Below, one piece after another: positions 16,338-25,622 of a stretch of DNA of 64,000 nt (positions are counted from its first letter, which is position 1; each line of letters starts with the position of its first letter). Source of the stretch: Pararobbsia silviterrae (lineage in GTDB: Bacteria; Pseudomonadota; Gammaproteobacteria; Burkholderiales; Burkholderiaceae); the NCBI RefSeq assembly GCF_003628125.1, contig NZ_RBZU01000001.1, positions 651,697 to 715,696 of the forward strand, in the 5' to 3' direction. The position numbers and the translations under genes were made by a program. The notes under the pieces are model-generated. The model saw only the letters and a list, made by a program, of their open reading frames with translations, was not told the origin of the DNA and did no database searches.

Positions 16338-16739
16338 TCAGGCGAGCGGCGGCAATTCGCGCGGCCGGCGATCGGGACCCGTCGCGACATACGTCAACGT
16401 CGCTTCGGTCACCTTGACGACTTCATCGGCCAGGCGCATGCGCTGCGCGAACACGACGACCTCGACCGTGATCGAGGTGCGTCCCGTCTTGACGATCTTC
16501 GTGTAGAAGCTCAGCAGATCGCCGACGAAGACCGGCTCGCGGAACACGAACGAATTCACGGCGACGGTCGCGACGCGGCCGTTCGCGCGGCGGCCCGCGG
16601 GAATCGAGCCGGCGATGTCGACCTGCGACATGATCCAGCCGCCGAACACGTCGCCATGGACGTTCGCGTCGTGCGGCTGCGGCATCACGCGCAAGGCGGG
16701 TTCCTGATTGTTGGGGAGCTGGTTCGGAAGGGCGTCCAT
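16338..16739 (-). CDS. acyl-CoA thioesterase, hotdog fold (YciA-like)
   Basis: Protein of 133 residues in the YciA/acyl-CoA thioester hydrolase family, hydrolysing acyl-CoA. Family motifs are MPQPHDANVHGDVFGGWIMS (the Asn-x-x-Gly-Asp region that forms the active site) and VGDLLSFYTKIVKTGRTS. The ATG at 16739 was chosen because it gives the family N-terminus. The frame is open much further upstream, but that is antisense to the ABC transporter gene and not credible. It is divergent from the Atm1-type exporter. Confidence 0.92.
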   Translation of the reverse strand: MDALPNQLPNNQEPALRVMPQPHDANVHGDVFGGWIMSQVDIAGSIPAGRRANGRVATVAVNSFVFREPVFVGDLLSFYTKIVKTGRTSITVEVVVFAQRMRLADEVVKVTEATLTYVATGPDRRPRELPPLA

Positions 16740-16919
16740 CGATAGGGCCTGAGTCGGATGCGGGGTACGGGAGCGGGCCGCGGCGCGGAGCCCGAGCACG
16801 CTCGGCGGCGGGTTCTGCGACAATGACGGCACCCGCAATTGTACGGGACGCCGTGGCGTGCTGCACTGCACACCGCCGGATTTCCCTCTTCGCTCACGCC
16901 CTCTTCGCTCACGTTCTCC

Positions 16920-18881
16920 ATGCGTCGTGTTTCCGCACCTTCCGAGCCGGGGCCGCCCGCTATCCCCGGCGCTCCGCGCAACGACTGGCAGACGATCCGT
17001 TCGCTGCTGCCCTATCTTGCCGACTATCGCCTGCGCGTCGCGCTCGCGCTGACGTGCCTGATCGGCGCCAAGCTCGCGAATCTCGGCGTGCCGGTCGTCA
17101 TGAAGTCGATCATCGATCATCTGTCGGCCTCGCGGCATCTGACGGCGCTCGCGCGCGCGCAGCAGGAGCCCGCGATCGTGCTGCTCGGCGGCCTTGGCGC
17201 GCTCGTCGTCGCCTATGCGCTCGTGCGGCTGTCGACGTCGGCGCTGACCGAGTTGCGCGAGCTGCTGTTCGCGAAGGTCACGCAGAGCGCGGCGCGCAAG
17301 ATCGCATTGCGCGTGTTCGAGCACTTGCACGCGCTGTCGTTGCGGTTCCATCTCGAACGCCAGACCGGCGGCATGTCGCGCGATATCGAGCGCGGCACGC
17401 GCGGCATCCAGTCGCTGATCTCGTACTCGCTCTACAACATCCTGCCGACGATCGTCGAAGTCACGCTCGTGCTGTGCTTTTTCGTGTTCCGCTATGAGCC
17501 TTACTACGCGATCGTCACGCTGATCGCGCTCGCGTCGTATGTGATCTTCACGATCCAGGTCACCGAGTGGCGCACGCATTTCCGGCGTACGATGAACGAG
17601 CTCGACTCGAAGGCGAACGCGCGCGCGATCGATTCGCTGATCAACTACGAGACGGTCAAGTACTTCGGCAACGAGCGCTATGAGGCCGAACGCTACGACG
17701 TCAATCTGCAGAAATACCGCAGCGCCGCGATCCAATCGCAGCAGTCGCTGTCGATGCTCAATTTCGGGCAACAGTCGATCATCGCCGTCTGCATGGTGTT
17801 CATCCTCTGGCACGCGGTCTCGGGCGTGATGGCCGGCAAGCTCACGCTCGGCGACCTCGTGCTGATCAACACGTTCATGCTGCAGCTCTATATCCCGCTG
17901 AATTTCCTCGGCGCGGTCTATCGGGATCTCAAGCAAAGCCTGACCGACATGGACCGGATGTTCGGGCTCATCCACGTCGTGCAGGAGGTCGCGGATCGGC
18001 CCGATGCGCCGCGGCTCGCGGTGGCGGGCGGGACGGTCCGGTTCGAGCACGTGGACTTCGCCTATGAGCCGACGCGCCGCATCCTCGAGGATCTGAGCTT
18101 CACGATCGAAGCCGGGACGACGACGGCCGTCGTCGGACACAGCGGTTCGGGCAAATCGACGCTGTCGCGGCTGCTGTTCCGCTTTTACGATCTCGATCGC
18201 GCCACGGGCGGCCGCATCACGATCGACGGGCAGGATATCCGCGACGTCACGCAGGATTCGCTGCGCGCGGCGATCGGCATCGTGCCGCAGGACACGGTGC
18301 TGTTCAACGACACGATCTACTACAACATCGCATACGGCCGCCCGTCGGCGACGCGCGACGAGGTCATCGCCGCCGCGCGCGCCGCGCATATCCACGCGTT
18401 TATCGAGAGCCTGCCCGCGCAGTACGAGACGACCGTCGGCGAGCGCGGGCTCAAGCTGTCGGGCGGCGAGAAGCAGCGCGTCGCGATCGCGCGCACGATC
18501 CTCAAGAACCCGTCGATCCTGATCTTCGACGAGGCGACGTCGGCGCTCGACTCGAAGTCCGAGCGCGCGATCCAGCACGAACTCGGTCTGATCGCGCAGG
18601 ACCGCACGACGTTGATGATCGCGCACCGTCTGTCGACGATCGTGCATGCCGAGCAGATTCTCGTCATGGACCATGGACGTATCGTCGAGCGCGGCACGCA
18701 CGCGTCGTTGCTGAACGCGGGCGGTCTCTATGCGCAGATGTGGGCGCTGCAGCAGCGCGCGGCGGCCGCGACCGAGCAGGCCGCGACCGCGCGCGAAGCC
18801 GCGGGCGAGACCGACGACGCGTCGAGCGGCGCCACCGCGCACGCCGATCCGGCCGCGCTCGCGACCCACGCGGCGCGGTGA
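16920..18881 (+). CDS. Atm1-type ABC exporter (ATP-binding/permease)
   Basis: ABC half-transporter of 653 residues. The transmembrane domain spans about residues 25-340. The nucleotide-binding domain carries Walker A GHSGSGKST, signature LSGGEKQR and Walker B ILIFDEATSALD. The segment INYETVKYFGNE is typical of the Atm1/HMT1 subfamily, which exports glutathione conjugates or iron-sulfur precursors and heavy-metal adducts. The ATG at 16920 gives a normal N-terminus. An upstream in-frame ATG at 16839 would add 27 residues. The last 40 residues are Ala-rich low complexity. The LysR gene starts 8 bases downstream. Confidence 0.93.
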   Translation: MRRVSAPSEPGPPAIPGAPRNDWQTIRSLLPYLADYRLRVALALTCLIGAKLANLGVPVVMKSIIDHLSASRHLTALARAQQEPAIVLLGGLGALVVAYALVRLSTSALTELRELLFAKVTQSAARKIALRVFEHLHALSLRFHLERQTGGMSRDIERGTRGIQSLISYSLYNILPTIVEVTLVLCFFVFRYEPYYAIVTLIALASYVIFTIQVTEWRTHFRRTMNELDSKANARAIDSLINYETVKYFGNERYEAERYDVNLQKYRSAAIQSQQSLSMLNFGQQSIIAVCMVFILWHAVSGVMAGKLTLGDLVLINTFMLQLYIPLNFLGAVYRDLKQSLTDMDRMFGLIHVVQEVADRPDAPRLAVAGGTVRFEHVDFAYEPTRRILEDLSFTIEAGTTTAVVGHSGSGKSTLSRLLFRFYDLDRATGGRITIDGQDIRDVTQDSLRAAIGIVPQDTVLFNDTIYYNIAYGRPSATRDEVIAAARAAHIHAFIESLPAQYETTVGERGLKLSGGEKQRVAIARTILKNPSILIFDEATSALDSKSERAIQHELGLIAQDRTTLMIAHRLSTIVHAEQILVMDHGRIVERGTHASLLNAGGLYAQMWALQQRAAAATEQAATAREAAGETDDASSGATAHADPAALATHAAR

Positions 18882-18888
18882 GCGCGCG

Positions 18889-19836
18889 ATGGAGCTCAAA
18901 TGGCTCGAAGACTTCGTCTCGCTCGCCGAGACGCGGAGTTTCAGCCGGTCGGCCGCGCTGCGGCATGTGACGCAGCCCGCGTTTTCGCGGCGCATTCAGG
19001 CGCTCGAAGCGTGGGTGGGGACCGAGCTCATCGATCGCTCGACGTTTCCGACGCGCCTCACGCAGAGCGGCGAGGTGTTTCATGCGCAGGCGCTCGTGAT
19101 CCTCACGCAGGCGCACGAGGCGCGCGCCTTGTTGCGCAGTCACGAAGGCACGGCGTCGACCACGATCGAATTCGCCGTGCCGCATACGCTGGCGCTGACG
19201 TTTTTTCCGCACTGGCTGTCCGGTCTCGAACGTGACCTCGGATGCCTGCGGACCCGCCTGCGCGCGCTCAATGTCCACGACGCGGTGCTGATGCTCGTCG
19301 AGGGCGGCGTCGATCTCGTCATGGGGTATCACCATCCGGGACAGCCGCGGCCGCTCGATCCCGCGCGGTATGAATCCGTCGTGATCGGCAGCGAAAGCGT
19401 CGCGCCGTATTCGGCGACGCACGCGGACGGTACGCCCCTGTTCGCGCTGCCGGGCAGCGCGCGCGCACCGGCGCCCTATCTGTCGTACACGCCGAACGCG
19501 TATCTCGGCCGCATGACGCAGATATTGCTCAGCAAGGCGGCCACGCCCGTCCATCTCGACAAGGTCTACGAGACCGATATGGCCGAGGGTCTCAAGGCCA
19601 TGGCGCTCGCGGGGCACGGCGTCGCGTTCTTGCCGCGCAGCGCCGCCGCGGACGCGATCGAGCAGGGCCGGCTCGTCTCGCTCGATACGCGCGGCGACCT
19701 CTCGTTGACGATGGAGATTCGTCTCTATCGCGACACGCTCGCGGTCCCCACGGACGAGCGCCGCGCCGCGCTGGTCGGCAGGCTCTGGCGGCACGTGGCA
19801 ACATCGCTCGACACGCCCCATGCCGAACCGACATAG
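18889..19836 (+). CDS. LysR-family transcriptional regulator (HypT-like)
   Basis: LysR regulator of 315 residues. The winged helix-turn-helix is at residues 1-60 (WLEDFVSLAETRSFSRSAAL, then HVTQPAFSRRIQALE), followed by a periplasmic-binding-like effector domain. The opening sequence resembles the HypT/YjiE group, hypochlorite-responsive in E. coli. That is a weak functional guide. It lies 7 bases after the ABC exporter and 194 bases before glutamate dehydrogenase on the same strand, so it could regulate either. Confidence 0.9.
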   Translation: MELKWLEDFVSLAETRSFSRSAALRHVTQPAFSRRIQALEAWVGTELIDRSTFPTRLTQSGEVFHAQALVILTQAHEARALLRSHEGTASTTIEFAVPHTLALTFFPHWLSGLERDLGCLRTRLRALNVHDAVLMLVEGGVDLVMGYHHPGQPRPLDPARYESVVIGSESVAPYSATHADGTPLFALPGSARAPAPYLSYTPNAYLGRMTQILLSKAATPVHLDKVYETDMAEGLKAMALAGHGVAFLPRSAAADAIEQGRLVSLDTRGDLSLTMEIRLYRDTLAVPTDERRAALVGRLWRHVATSLDTPHAEPT

Positions 19837-20030
19837 CGTGATGTAGAAACGGCATTGGCCTTGTTCGACCGGGGTTCGCACAATGCGATCAGTCGCCGTA
19901 TCCGGCCTCGGCGACCGTGCCGCGCGGCGACGCCGTCGCGTGGGCGGTCCGGCCGCCGGCGGCTTGAATCCGCAGCGGACAAGCGACGCCCGATCGGCGC
20001 ACGGTCCGCTCCGACCGACCGGAGAACCGT

Positions 20031-21323
20031 ATGTCCATCGAACAACAACACGTTCTGCCGTCCTATCTGCGCGCCGACGATCTGGGCCCGTGGGGGATCT
20101 ACCTCCAGCAAGTCGACCGCGTCACGCCCTATCTCGACAGCCATCTTCAGCGCTGGGTCGAAACGCTCAAGCGGCCCAAGCGGATCCTCATCGTCGACGT
20201 GCCGATTCAGCTCGACGACGGCACGGTCCGGCACTTCGAGGGCTATCGCGTCCAGCACAACACGTCGCGCGGCCCCGGCAAGGGCGGTCTGCGGTATCAC
20301 CAGGACGTGACATTGTCGGAGGTGATGGCGCTCGCGGGCTGGATGTCGATCAAGAACGCCGCGGTCAATGTGCCGTACGGCGGCGCGAAAGGCGGTGTGC
20401 GCGTCGATCCGCGCACGCTGTCGCGCAGCGAGCTCGAGCGCATGACGCGCCGCTACACGAGCGAGATCAACATCATCATCGGGCCCAATAGCGATATCCC
20501 CGCGCCGGACGTCAACACGAACGATCAGGTCATGGCGTGGATGATGGACACGTATTCGATGAATCTCGGCCACTCGTCGACGGGCGTCGTGACGGGCAAG
20601 CCGATCTCGCTCGGCGGCAGCCTCGGGCGTCGCGAGGCGACGGGGCGCGGCGTCTATGTCGTCGCATGCGAGGCGGCGCGTCAGTCGGGGCTCGAGGTCG
20701 AGGGCGCGCGCGTCGCGGTCCAGGGTTTCGGCAATGTCGGCGGCACGGCGGCGCGTTTGTTCGTCGACGGCGGCGCGAAGGTCGTGACCGTGCAGGACCA
20801 TACGGGTTCGATCATGAATCTCGCCGGTATCGATGCGGCGGGGCTCGCGAAGCATGTCGCCGAATTCGGCGGAGTCGCGGGCTTTCACGGCGCGGAGAAG
20901 ATTGCCGACGAGGATTTCTGGGCGATCGAGACCGAGTTCCTGATTCCGGCCGCGCTCGAAGGGCAGATCACCGCGGCGAATGCGACGAAGATCCGGACAA
21001 AGATCGTCGTCGAAGGCGCGAACGGTCCGACGACGCCCGAGGCCGACGACATCCTGCGCGCGAACGGCGTACTCGTGATTCCCGACGTCGTCGCGAATGC
21101 GGGCGGCGTCACGGTGTCGTATTTCGAATGGGTGCAGGATTTTTCGAGCTTTTTCTGGACCGAGACCGAGATCAACGAGCGGCTCGAACGCGTGATGCGC
21201 GAGGCGTTCGCCGCGGTCTGGCATGTGTCGCAGGAGAAGAAGGTGTCGGTGCGGACCGCGGCGTTTATCGTGGCCTGCACGCGGATTCTCACGGCGCGCG
21301 ACGTACGTGGCTTGTATCCGTGA
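20031..21323 (+). CDS. gdhA: glutamate dehydrogenase (Glu/Leu/Phe/Val dehydrogenase family)
   Basis: Protein of 430 residues interconverting glutamate and 2-oxoglutarate with ammonia. The substrate and catalytic lysines lie in [10 protein letters not shown] (about residues 84-93) and [13 protein letters not shown] (about 117-129). The Rossmann motif is VQGFGNVGG (about 229-237). Length and the [15 protein letters not shown] segment fit the 420-430-residue catabolic or dual-cofactor class. NAD versus NADP preference cannot be told. The gene follows a LysR regulator. The stop codon lies within a small hairpin. Confidence 0.92.
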   Translation: MSIEQQHVLPSYLRADDLGPWGIYLQQVDRVTPYLDSHLQRWVETLKRPKRILIVDVPIQLDDGTVRHFEGYRVQHNTSRGPGKGGLRYHQDVTLSEVMALAGWMSIKNAAVNVPYGGAKGGVRVDPRTLSRSELERMTRRYTSEINIIIGPNSDIPAPDVNTNDQVMAWMMDTYSMNLGHSSTGVVTGKPISLGGSLGRREATGRGVYVVACEAARQSGLEVEGARVAVQGFGNVGGTAARLFVDGGAKVVTVQDHTGSIMNLAGIDAAGLAKHVAEFGGVAGFHGAEKIADEDFWAIETEFLIPAALEGQITAANATKIRTKIVVEGANGPTTPEADDILRANGVLVIPDVVANAGGVTVSYFEWVQDFSSFFWTETEINERLERVMREAFAAVWHVSQEKKVSVRTAAFIVACTRILTARDVRGLYP

Positions 21324-21341
21324 TGCGAGGGGGGCGCATCA
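21321..21341 (+). terminator. hairpin overlapping the gdhA stop codon
   Basis: TGATGCG (21321-21327) pairs with CGCATCA (21335-21341) across a 7-nt loop rich in G. The first three bases are the gdhA stop. No T tract follows, so it is a weak terminator candidate or an mRNA-end stabiliser. Confidence 0.35.
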
Positions 21342-21466
21342 CGCATTGTGCGAGATGCGTCGTTCGATGTCGTTCGGGATCGCATCGCCGATCCCGGTCA
21401 CGTGCGTGAATGACGTGGCCGGTACGAAGCCTCGATGTGCGCGGCGATGCGGTACCGTGATGTCAC

Positions 21467-21538
21467 GGCGAAGCGGCGAAGCGGCGAAGCGACTAAGCGA
21501 CTAAGCGACTAAGCGACTAAGCGACTAAGCGACTAAGC
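21467..21538. repeat. 8-bp tandem repeat array, nine units
   Basis: Three copies of GGCGAAGC (21467-21490) run directly into six copies of GACTAAGC (21491-21538). The units differ at two of eight positions. It lies between convergent gdhA and the amidotransferase gene, 34 bases beyond the latter's stop. Confidence 0.95.
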
Positions 21539-21571
21539 GCGGTCGGCTATGTGTACGTGCCGATGTTTCAG

Positions 21572-22513
21572 TTATGGAGTCTGCGGCACGCTCTGAAGAT
21601 CGATCGTACCGGCGGCGCACGGCGATTGCGACGCCTTGATCCGCACGGCGTCGGGAACCGGCAGCGTCGCGCGCATCGCGGGCTCGCCGTTCTGGAACAT
21701 GACGCATTCGCCGGGCTGCAGACGCGTCCAGACTTCGTTGTCGGTCAACGGTTGCGTCGCGATGACCGAGACGCAGTCGTCGGGCGTCGTGTAGTTCGCG
21801 AAGTCGACCGTCATGTCTTCGTCGATCAGGTGCGCGGTCGAGAACGGCCATTTGCGCACGAGATAGTGGAGATGCGTCGAGCAATGCGCGAAGAGCGCCT
21901 GGCCGTTCGACATCAGGAAGTTGAATACGCCGTGTCGCGAGATCGCTTGCGTGAGGTCCTGGATCGCGGCGAACAGCTCGGGCAGCGGCGGCTGCGCGGT
22001 CGGAAACCGCTCGCGCAGGCCTTCGAGGATCGCGCAGAACGCATATTCGCTGTCGGTCGTACCCACGGGCTGGAAGACGCCCGTCAGCGCGGGTTGGAAT
22101 TGCGTGGGCTGGACGACGACCGTGGTCGTGTCGCCGACGGTCGTGCCCTCGGGCAAGGCCGCGCCGAGCGGATCTTTCTGGAGGTCGCCGTTGTGCGCGA
22201 AGATCCAGTGCCGCCCCCAGAGTTCGCGTTGGAACGGGTGGCAGTTTTCGAGCAGGATGCGTCCTTGCGTCGCCTTGCGAATATGCGCGATCGTGTTCTT
22301 CGACTTGATCGGATAGCGCTTGACGAGTTCGGCGATCGGCGACGTCGCCGATGATTCGTGATCGATGAAAAGGCGGCACGCCTTGTCTTCGAAGAACGCG
22401 ATGCCCCAGCCGTCCGCATGATGGTCCGTGACGCCACCGCGTTTGGCGAACCCCGTGAACGAAAACGTCACATCGGTCGGGGTTGCGCAGTTCATTCCTA
22501 GCAGTTGGCACAT
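21572..22513 (-). CDS. class II glutamine amidotransferase (YafJ-like)
   Basis: Protein of 313 residues with an N-terminal nucleophile glutamine amidotransferase fold. Cys2 (MCQLLGMNC) becomes the catalytic N-terminus. Further motifs are HHADGWGIAF, HIRKATQG and FAHNGDL, which bind glutamine. The acceptor substrate of this stand-alone family is unknown. Compared with close relatives as I recall them, there is an insertion of about 20 residues after HNGDL (a Thr/Val-rich stretch) before GTTDSEYAF. The gene is divergent from pyrC. Confidence 0.9.
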   Translation of the reverse strand: MCQLLGMNCATPTDVTFSFTGFAKRGGVTDHHADGWGIAFFEDKACRLFIDHESSATSPIAELVKRYPIKSKNTIAHIRKATQGRILLENCHPFQRELWGRHWIFAHNGDLQKDPLGAALPEGTTVGDTTTVVVQPTQFQPALTGVFQPVGTTDSEYAFCAILEGLRERFPTAQPPLPELFAAIQDLTQAISRHGVFNFLMSNGQALFAHCSTHLHYLVRKWPFSTAHLIDEDMTVDFANYTTPDDCVSVIATQPLTDNEVWTRLQPGECVMFQNGEPAMRATLPVPDAVRIKASQSPCAAGTIDLQSVPQTP

Positions 22514-22599
22514 GGGTCAGTCGTCGCGCGTCGCGCGGTAAGTCTGGAGCGGGTCGGTAGAATACGGGTTTGTCCGAGCATAGCACCCGTCCGAATTCG

Positions 22600-23706
22600 A
22601 TGAGCACCTTCTTGAAGCCCTCCGCCGCCGCCGGCCAGCCGGTGTCCGCGACCGATTCCGCCGCGCCCGATACGTTGACGATCGCGCGTCCCGACGACTG
22701 GCACCTCCACTTGCGCGACGGCGCGACGCTCGCTGCGGTGCTGCCGCATACGGCGCGCCAGTTCGGCCGCGCGATCGTGATGCCGAACCTCAAGCCGCCG
22801 GTGACGACGGTGGCCGCCGCGGCCGCCTATCGCGAGCGCATTCTCGCCGCGTTGCCGGCGGGCATGTCGTTCGAGCCGCTGATGACGCTGTATCTGACCG
22901 ACAACACGCCGGCCGACGAGATCCGTCGCGCGGTCGAGTCGGGTTTTATCCACGGGGTCAAGCTGTATCCGGCCGGCGCCACGACGAATTCGGACGCCGG
23001 TGTGACGAGCCTCGCGAAATGCAAGGGTGCGCTCGAGGCGATGCAGGCGCTCGGTTTGCCGTTGCTGGTCCATGGCGAGGTCACGGATGCGTCGATCGAC
23101 TTGTTCGACCGCGAGAAGGTGTTCATCGATACGGTCATGATTCCGCTGCGTCGCGACTATCCCGCGCTGCGCGTCGTGTTCGAGCACATTACGACGGCCG
23201 ATGCGGCGGCGTATGTGCGCGAGACCGAGGCGGCGCCGGGTCAGATCGGTGCGACGATCACGGCGCATCATCTGTTGTTCAATCGCAATGCGATTTTCCA
23301 GGGCGGCATCCGGCCGCATTACTACTGCCTGCCCGTGCTCAAGCGCGAGACGCACCGGATCGCGCTTGTCGAGGCCGCGACGTCGGGCAATCCGCGCTTC
23401 TTCCTCGGCACCGACAGTGCGCCGCATGAGAAGGGGACGAAGGAGCATGCATGCGGTTGTGCGGGGTGCTATACGGCGCTGCATGCGCTCGAACTCTATA
23501 CCGAGGCCTTCGACAAGGCCGGCGCGCTCGACAAGCTCGAAGGTTTCGCGAGCTTCTTCGGTCCCGATTTCTATCGTCTGCCGCGCAGCACGGAGCCGGT
23601 GACGCTGCGGCGCGAATCGTGGGTATTGCCCGGCGAGTTGCCGATGGGCGACGGCGTGGTCGTGCCGCTGCGCGCGGGCGAATCGCTCGGATGGAAGCTC
23701 GTTTGA
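22600..23706 (+). CDS. pyrC: dihydroorotase
   Basis: Homodimeric class II dihydroorotase of 368 residues that cyclises carbamoyl-aspartate to dihydroorotate in pyrimidine synthesis. Metal ligands are in HLHLRDG. The carboxylated lysine is in [17 protein letters not shown], and further ligand histidines are in LVHGEVTD and FEHITTADA. The aspartate is in GTDSAPH. The ATG at 22600 is preferred to a TTG at 22570. The first 25 residues are a non-conserved Ala/Pro-rich extension. A hexamer repeat array and rnpB follow. Confidence 0.95.
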   Translation: MSTFLKPSAAAGQPVSATDSAAPDTLTIARPDDWHLHLRDGATLAAVLPHTARQFGRAIVMPNLKPPVTTVAAAAAYRERILAALPAGMSFEPLMTLYLTDNTPADEIRRAVESGFIHGVKLYPAGATTNSDAGVTSLAKCKGALEAMQALGLPLLVHGEVTDASIDLFDREKVFIDTVMIPLRRDYPALRVVFEHITTADAAAYVRETEAAPGQIGATITAHHLLFNRNAIFQGGIRPHYYCLPVLKRETHRIALVEAATSGNPRFFLGTDSAPHEKGTKEHACGCAGCYTALHALELYTEAFDKAGALDKLEGFASFFGPDFYRLPRSTEPVTLRRESWVLPGELPMGDGVVVPLRAGESLGWKLV

Positions 23707-23730
23707 GCGTTTGATTGGCGAGGCGTTGGC

Positions 23731-23778
23731 CAAGCCCAAGCCCAAGCCCAAGCCCAAGCCCAAGCCCAAGCCCAAGCC
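23731..23778. repeat. 6-bp tandem repeat, eight copies
   Basis: Eight perfect copies of CAAGCC, starting 25 bases after the pyrC stop and ending about 130 bases before rnpB. It is non-coding in the present annotation. Confidence 0.95.
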
Positions 23779-23910
23779 GGCCCGAATGCTGGGGCGTCTG
23801 AGTGTTTTGGGGGCCAACGCGTCGCGCGCAAGGCGCGCGGGTGTCGGACAGCGTCCGGGCGTGTCGATGCGGGCGAGGGCACGGACGGGCGCGTGATAAA
23901 CTCGCGTCCG

Positions 23911-24306
<396 letters not shown>

Positions 24307-24479
24307 CCTTCTTTCTTCCGAATCCCGATTCGGTGCGGCGCGCGTCATCAGCGCGACCGCGCGGCGTGACGGTCGTCGCCGAGGCCCGTGCGTGGCCGAT
24401 TGCCGAGGACCGGTCCCACGAAATCGGCGAGACGGGATGGCGATCCCGCTCGCTCGGCAGGAGATTCGATTCGCTGTGC

Positions 24480-24535
24480 CTTCAGCCTTCAGCCTTCAGC
24501 CTTCAGCCTTCAGCCTTCAGCCTTCAGCCTTCAGC
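24480..24535. repeat. 7-bp tandem repeat, eight copies
   Basis: Eight perfect copies of CTTCAGC. The array overlaps the last codons and TGA stop of the minus-strand osmC gene (stop at 24531-24533) and extends into the spacer toward rnpB. Confidence 0.95.
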
Positions 24536-24953
24536 CTTCGACGATCTCGAACGAGTGCGTGAGTTCCGCCGTTTTCGCGAGCATGATCGACGCCGAGCAG
24601 TACTTGTCGTGCGACAGGTTGATCGCGCGCTCGATCGTCGCCGGGTTCAGGTCATGGCCCGTCACCGTGAAGTGGAAGTGAATCTTCGTGAAGACCTTCG
24701 GGTCTTCGGGGGCGCGCTCGGCCTTGAGCTGGACCGTGCAGCCGCGGATGTCCTGTCGGCTCTTCTTCGCGATCATCACGACGTCATAGGCCGTGCAGCC
24801 GCCCGTGCCGAGCAGCACCATTTCCATCGGACGCGGCGCAAGGTTGCGTCCGCCGCCTTCGGGGGCGCCGTCCATATTGACGATGTGTCCGCTACCGGTC
24901 TCGGCCGCGAACGCCATCCCGTCCTTGCCCATCCAGCTGATCTTGCATTCCAT
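24531..24953 (-). CDS. OsmC-family protein
   Basis: OsmC/Ohr-superfamily thiol-dependent peroxidase-like protein of 140 residues. The two family cysteines are in GTGGCTAYDV and HDKYCSASIML. The layout matches the YhfA-like OsmC subgroup, whose substrate is not well defined. The ATG at 24953 gives the family N-terminus. The stop is formed inside a 7-bp repeat array, so copy-number changes there would alter only the 3' untranslated sequence unless the last units before the stop are affected. Confidence 0.92.
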   Translation of the reverse strand: MECKISWMGKDGMAFAAETGSGHIVNMDGAPEGGGRNLAPRPMEMVLLGTGGCTAYDVVMIAKKSRQDIRGCTVQLKAERAPEDPKVFTKIHFHFTVTGHDLNPATIERAINLSHDKYCSASIMLAKTAELTHSFEIVEG

Positions 24954-24982
24954 GCTTGTATCCCACGTTGGTCCAGCGTCGC

Positions 24983-25013
24983 ATTGTAGCGGGGTCGCGT
25001 AGATTCAGCGCAA
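24983..25013 (-). promoter_or_regulatory. putative osmC promoter
   Basis: The minus strand has TTGCGC (25008-25013) and TACAAT (24983-24988) separated by 19 bases, with a start expected near 24976, about 23 bases before the ATG. The spacer is longer than ideal. Confidence 0.4.
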
Positions 25014-25019
25014 ACTGGG

Positions 25020-25209
25020 AAATGTTGCTTTGCAGCAATTCGTTGCGCTGCGGGATTTCCCTTGGATTTTTGTGTGTTTTCAGGGATCGCAACGCAAGCT
25101 AGCGCATTGAATTTTAAACAAACCATTGATTTATATAAGCAACGCAGAATCCGTGTGATTTCGATTTATATTTCTTGATATGAAATTAGATTTCGTAATG
25201 TAGTTTCTC
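25020..25209. other. A+T-rich intergenic block
   Basis: This stretch is strikingly richer in A+T than its surroundings, with runs such as TTTAAACAAA and TTTATATAAG. It contains no credible reading frame. It precedes the candidate small-RNA promoter and may serve as an UP-element or regulatory region for it. A small inverted repeat, TTGCTTTGCAGCAA, lies near 25025. Confidence 0.6.
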
Positions 25210-25238
25210 TTGCGTCGCACAAGAAATCTCTCTATACT
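25210..25238 (+). promoter_or_regulatory. sigma-70 promoter of a candidate small RNA
   Basis: TTGCGT (25210-25215) and TATACT (25233-25238) are separated by exactly 17 bases and sit at the end of an A+T-rich block. Transcription should start near 25245. No gene follows before the terminator at 25307. Confidence 0.78.
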
Positions 25239-25244
25239 GCGTCT

Positions 25245-25338
25245 CATTGGTTGGCGAGAGATCGTCACCTCCGCTTGTCTCCTCCACCCTCCTCCAAAGG
25301 TGGATTAAGCCCGAACCTCGAGTTCGGGCTTTTTTTTT
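25245..25338 (+). ncRNA. candidate small regulatory RNA with anti-Shine-Dalgarno motifs
   Basis: A roughly 94-nt transcript is bounded by a good sigma-70 promoter and a strong intrinsic terminator. Three stem-loops are visible. SL1 (25252-25267) has a GAGA tetraloop. SL2 (25284-25303) has CCACC/GGTGG closing a loop that contains CTCCTCC. SL3 is the terminator (25307-25331). Between SL1 and SL2 lies unpaired pyrimidine-rich sequence with CCTCC and CTCCT. The loop and linker are complementary to ribosome-binding sites such as GGAGG. This is the design of C-rich-loop, trans-acting sRNAs. No peptide is encoded. Family identity is unverified. Confidence 0.75.
25307..25338 (+). terminator. strong intrinsic terminator of the candidate sRNA
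   Basis: AAGCCCGAAC (25307-25316) pairs perfectly with GTTCGGGCTT (25322-25331) over the loop CTCGA. The T run spans 25330-25338. Confidence 0.95.
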
Positions 25339-25369
25339 GTCGGTCGCACGTCAAGCGCACGCCACGGCC

Positions 25370-25422
<53 letters not shown>

Positions 25423-25586
25423 CAGCGCTCCGGCTAGTGACTTCGGTCCTGCAATGGCTCGACGCGCCCCGAAACGAGCCTCGCGCGAACCGAGCCTCAT
25501 CGGCGGTCGAGGCGCGTCGATGCGGTCGGCACGCCGCCTTTGGCCGGCGATCGGGCTCGAAATCCGTGGGCGCTCGCAGTTTCATC
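25423..25586. other. intergenic spacer, nothing recognised
   Basis: This lies between the GAGGGC array and the rplM promoter. The frames crossing it have no family resemblance or ribosome site. Confidence 0.5.
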
Positions 25587-25616
25587 TTGCCGAGCGAGCC
25601 AAAATTCCTTTAGAAT
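25587..25616 (+). promoter_or_regulatory. putative rplM-rpsI promoter
   Basis: TTGCCG (25587-25592) and TAGAAT (25611-25616) are spaced by 18 bases, predicting a start near 25623 and a leader of about 214 bases before rplM. Confidence 0.55.
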
Positions 25617-25622
25617 CCAGGG

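Noticed and set aside
16740..18995. Long N-terminal extension of the minus-strand thioesterase frame
   Set aside because: It is antisense to the ABC exporter, compositionally a shadow, and the thioesterase family starts at the ATG at 16739.
21467..21538. Possible CRISPR array
   Set aside because: Units are 8 bp and directly abutting with no spacers; the same applies to the arrays at 23731, 24480 and 25375.
24309..24330. rnpB terminator
   Set aside because: A short CCGAAT/ATTCGG hairpin is present but lacks a T tract; not convincing.
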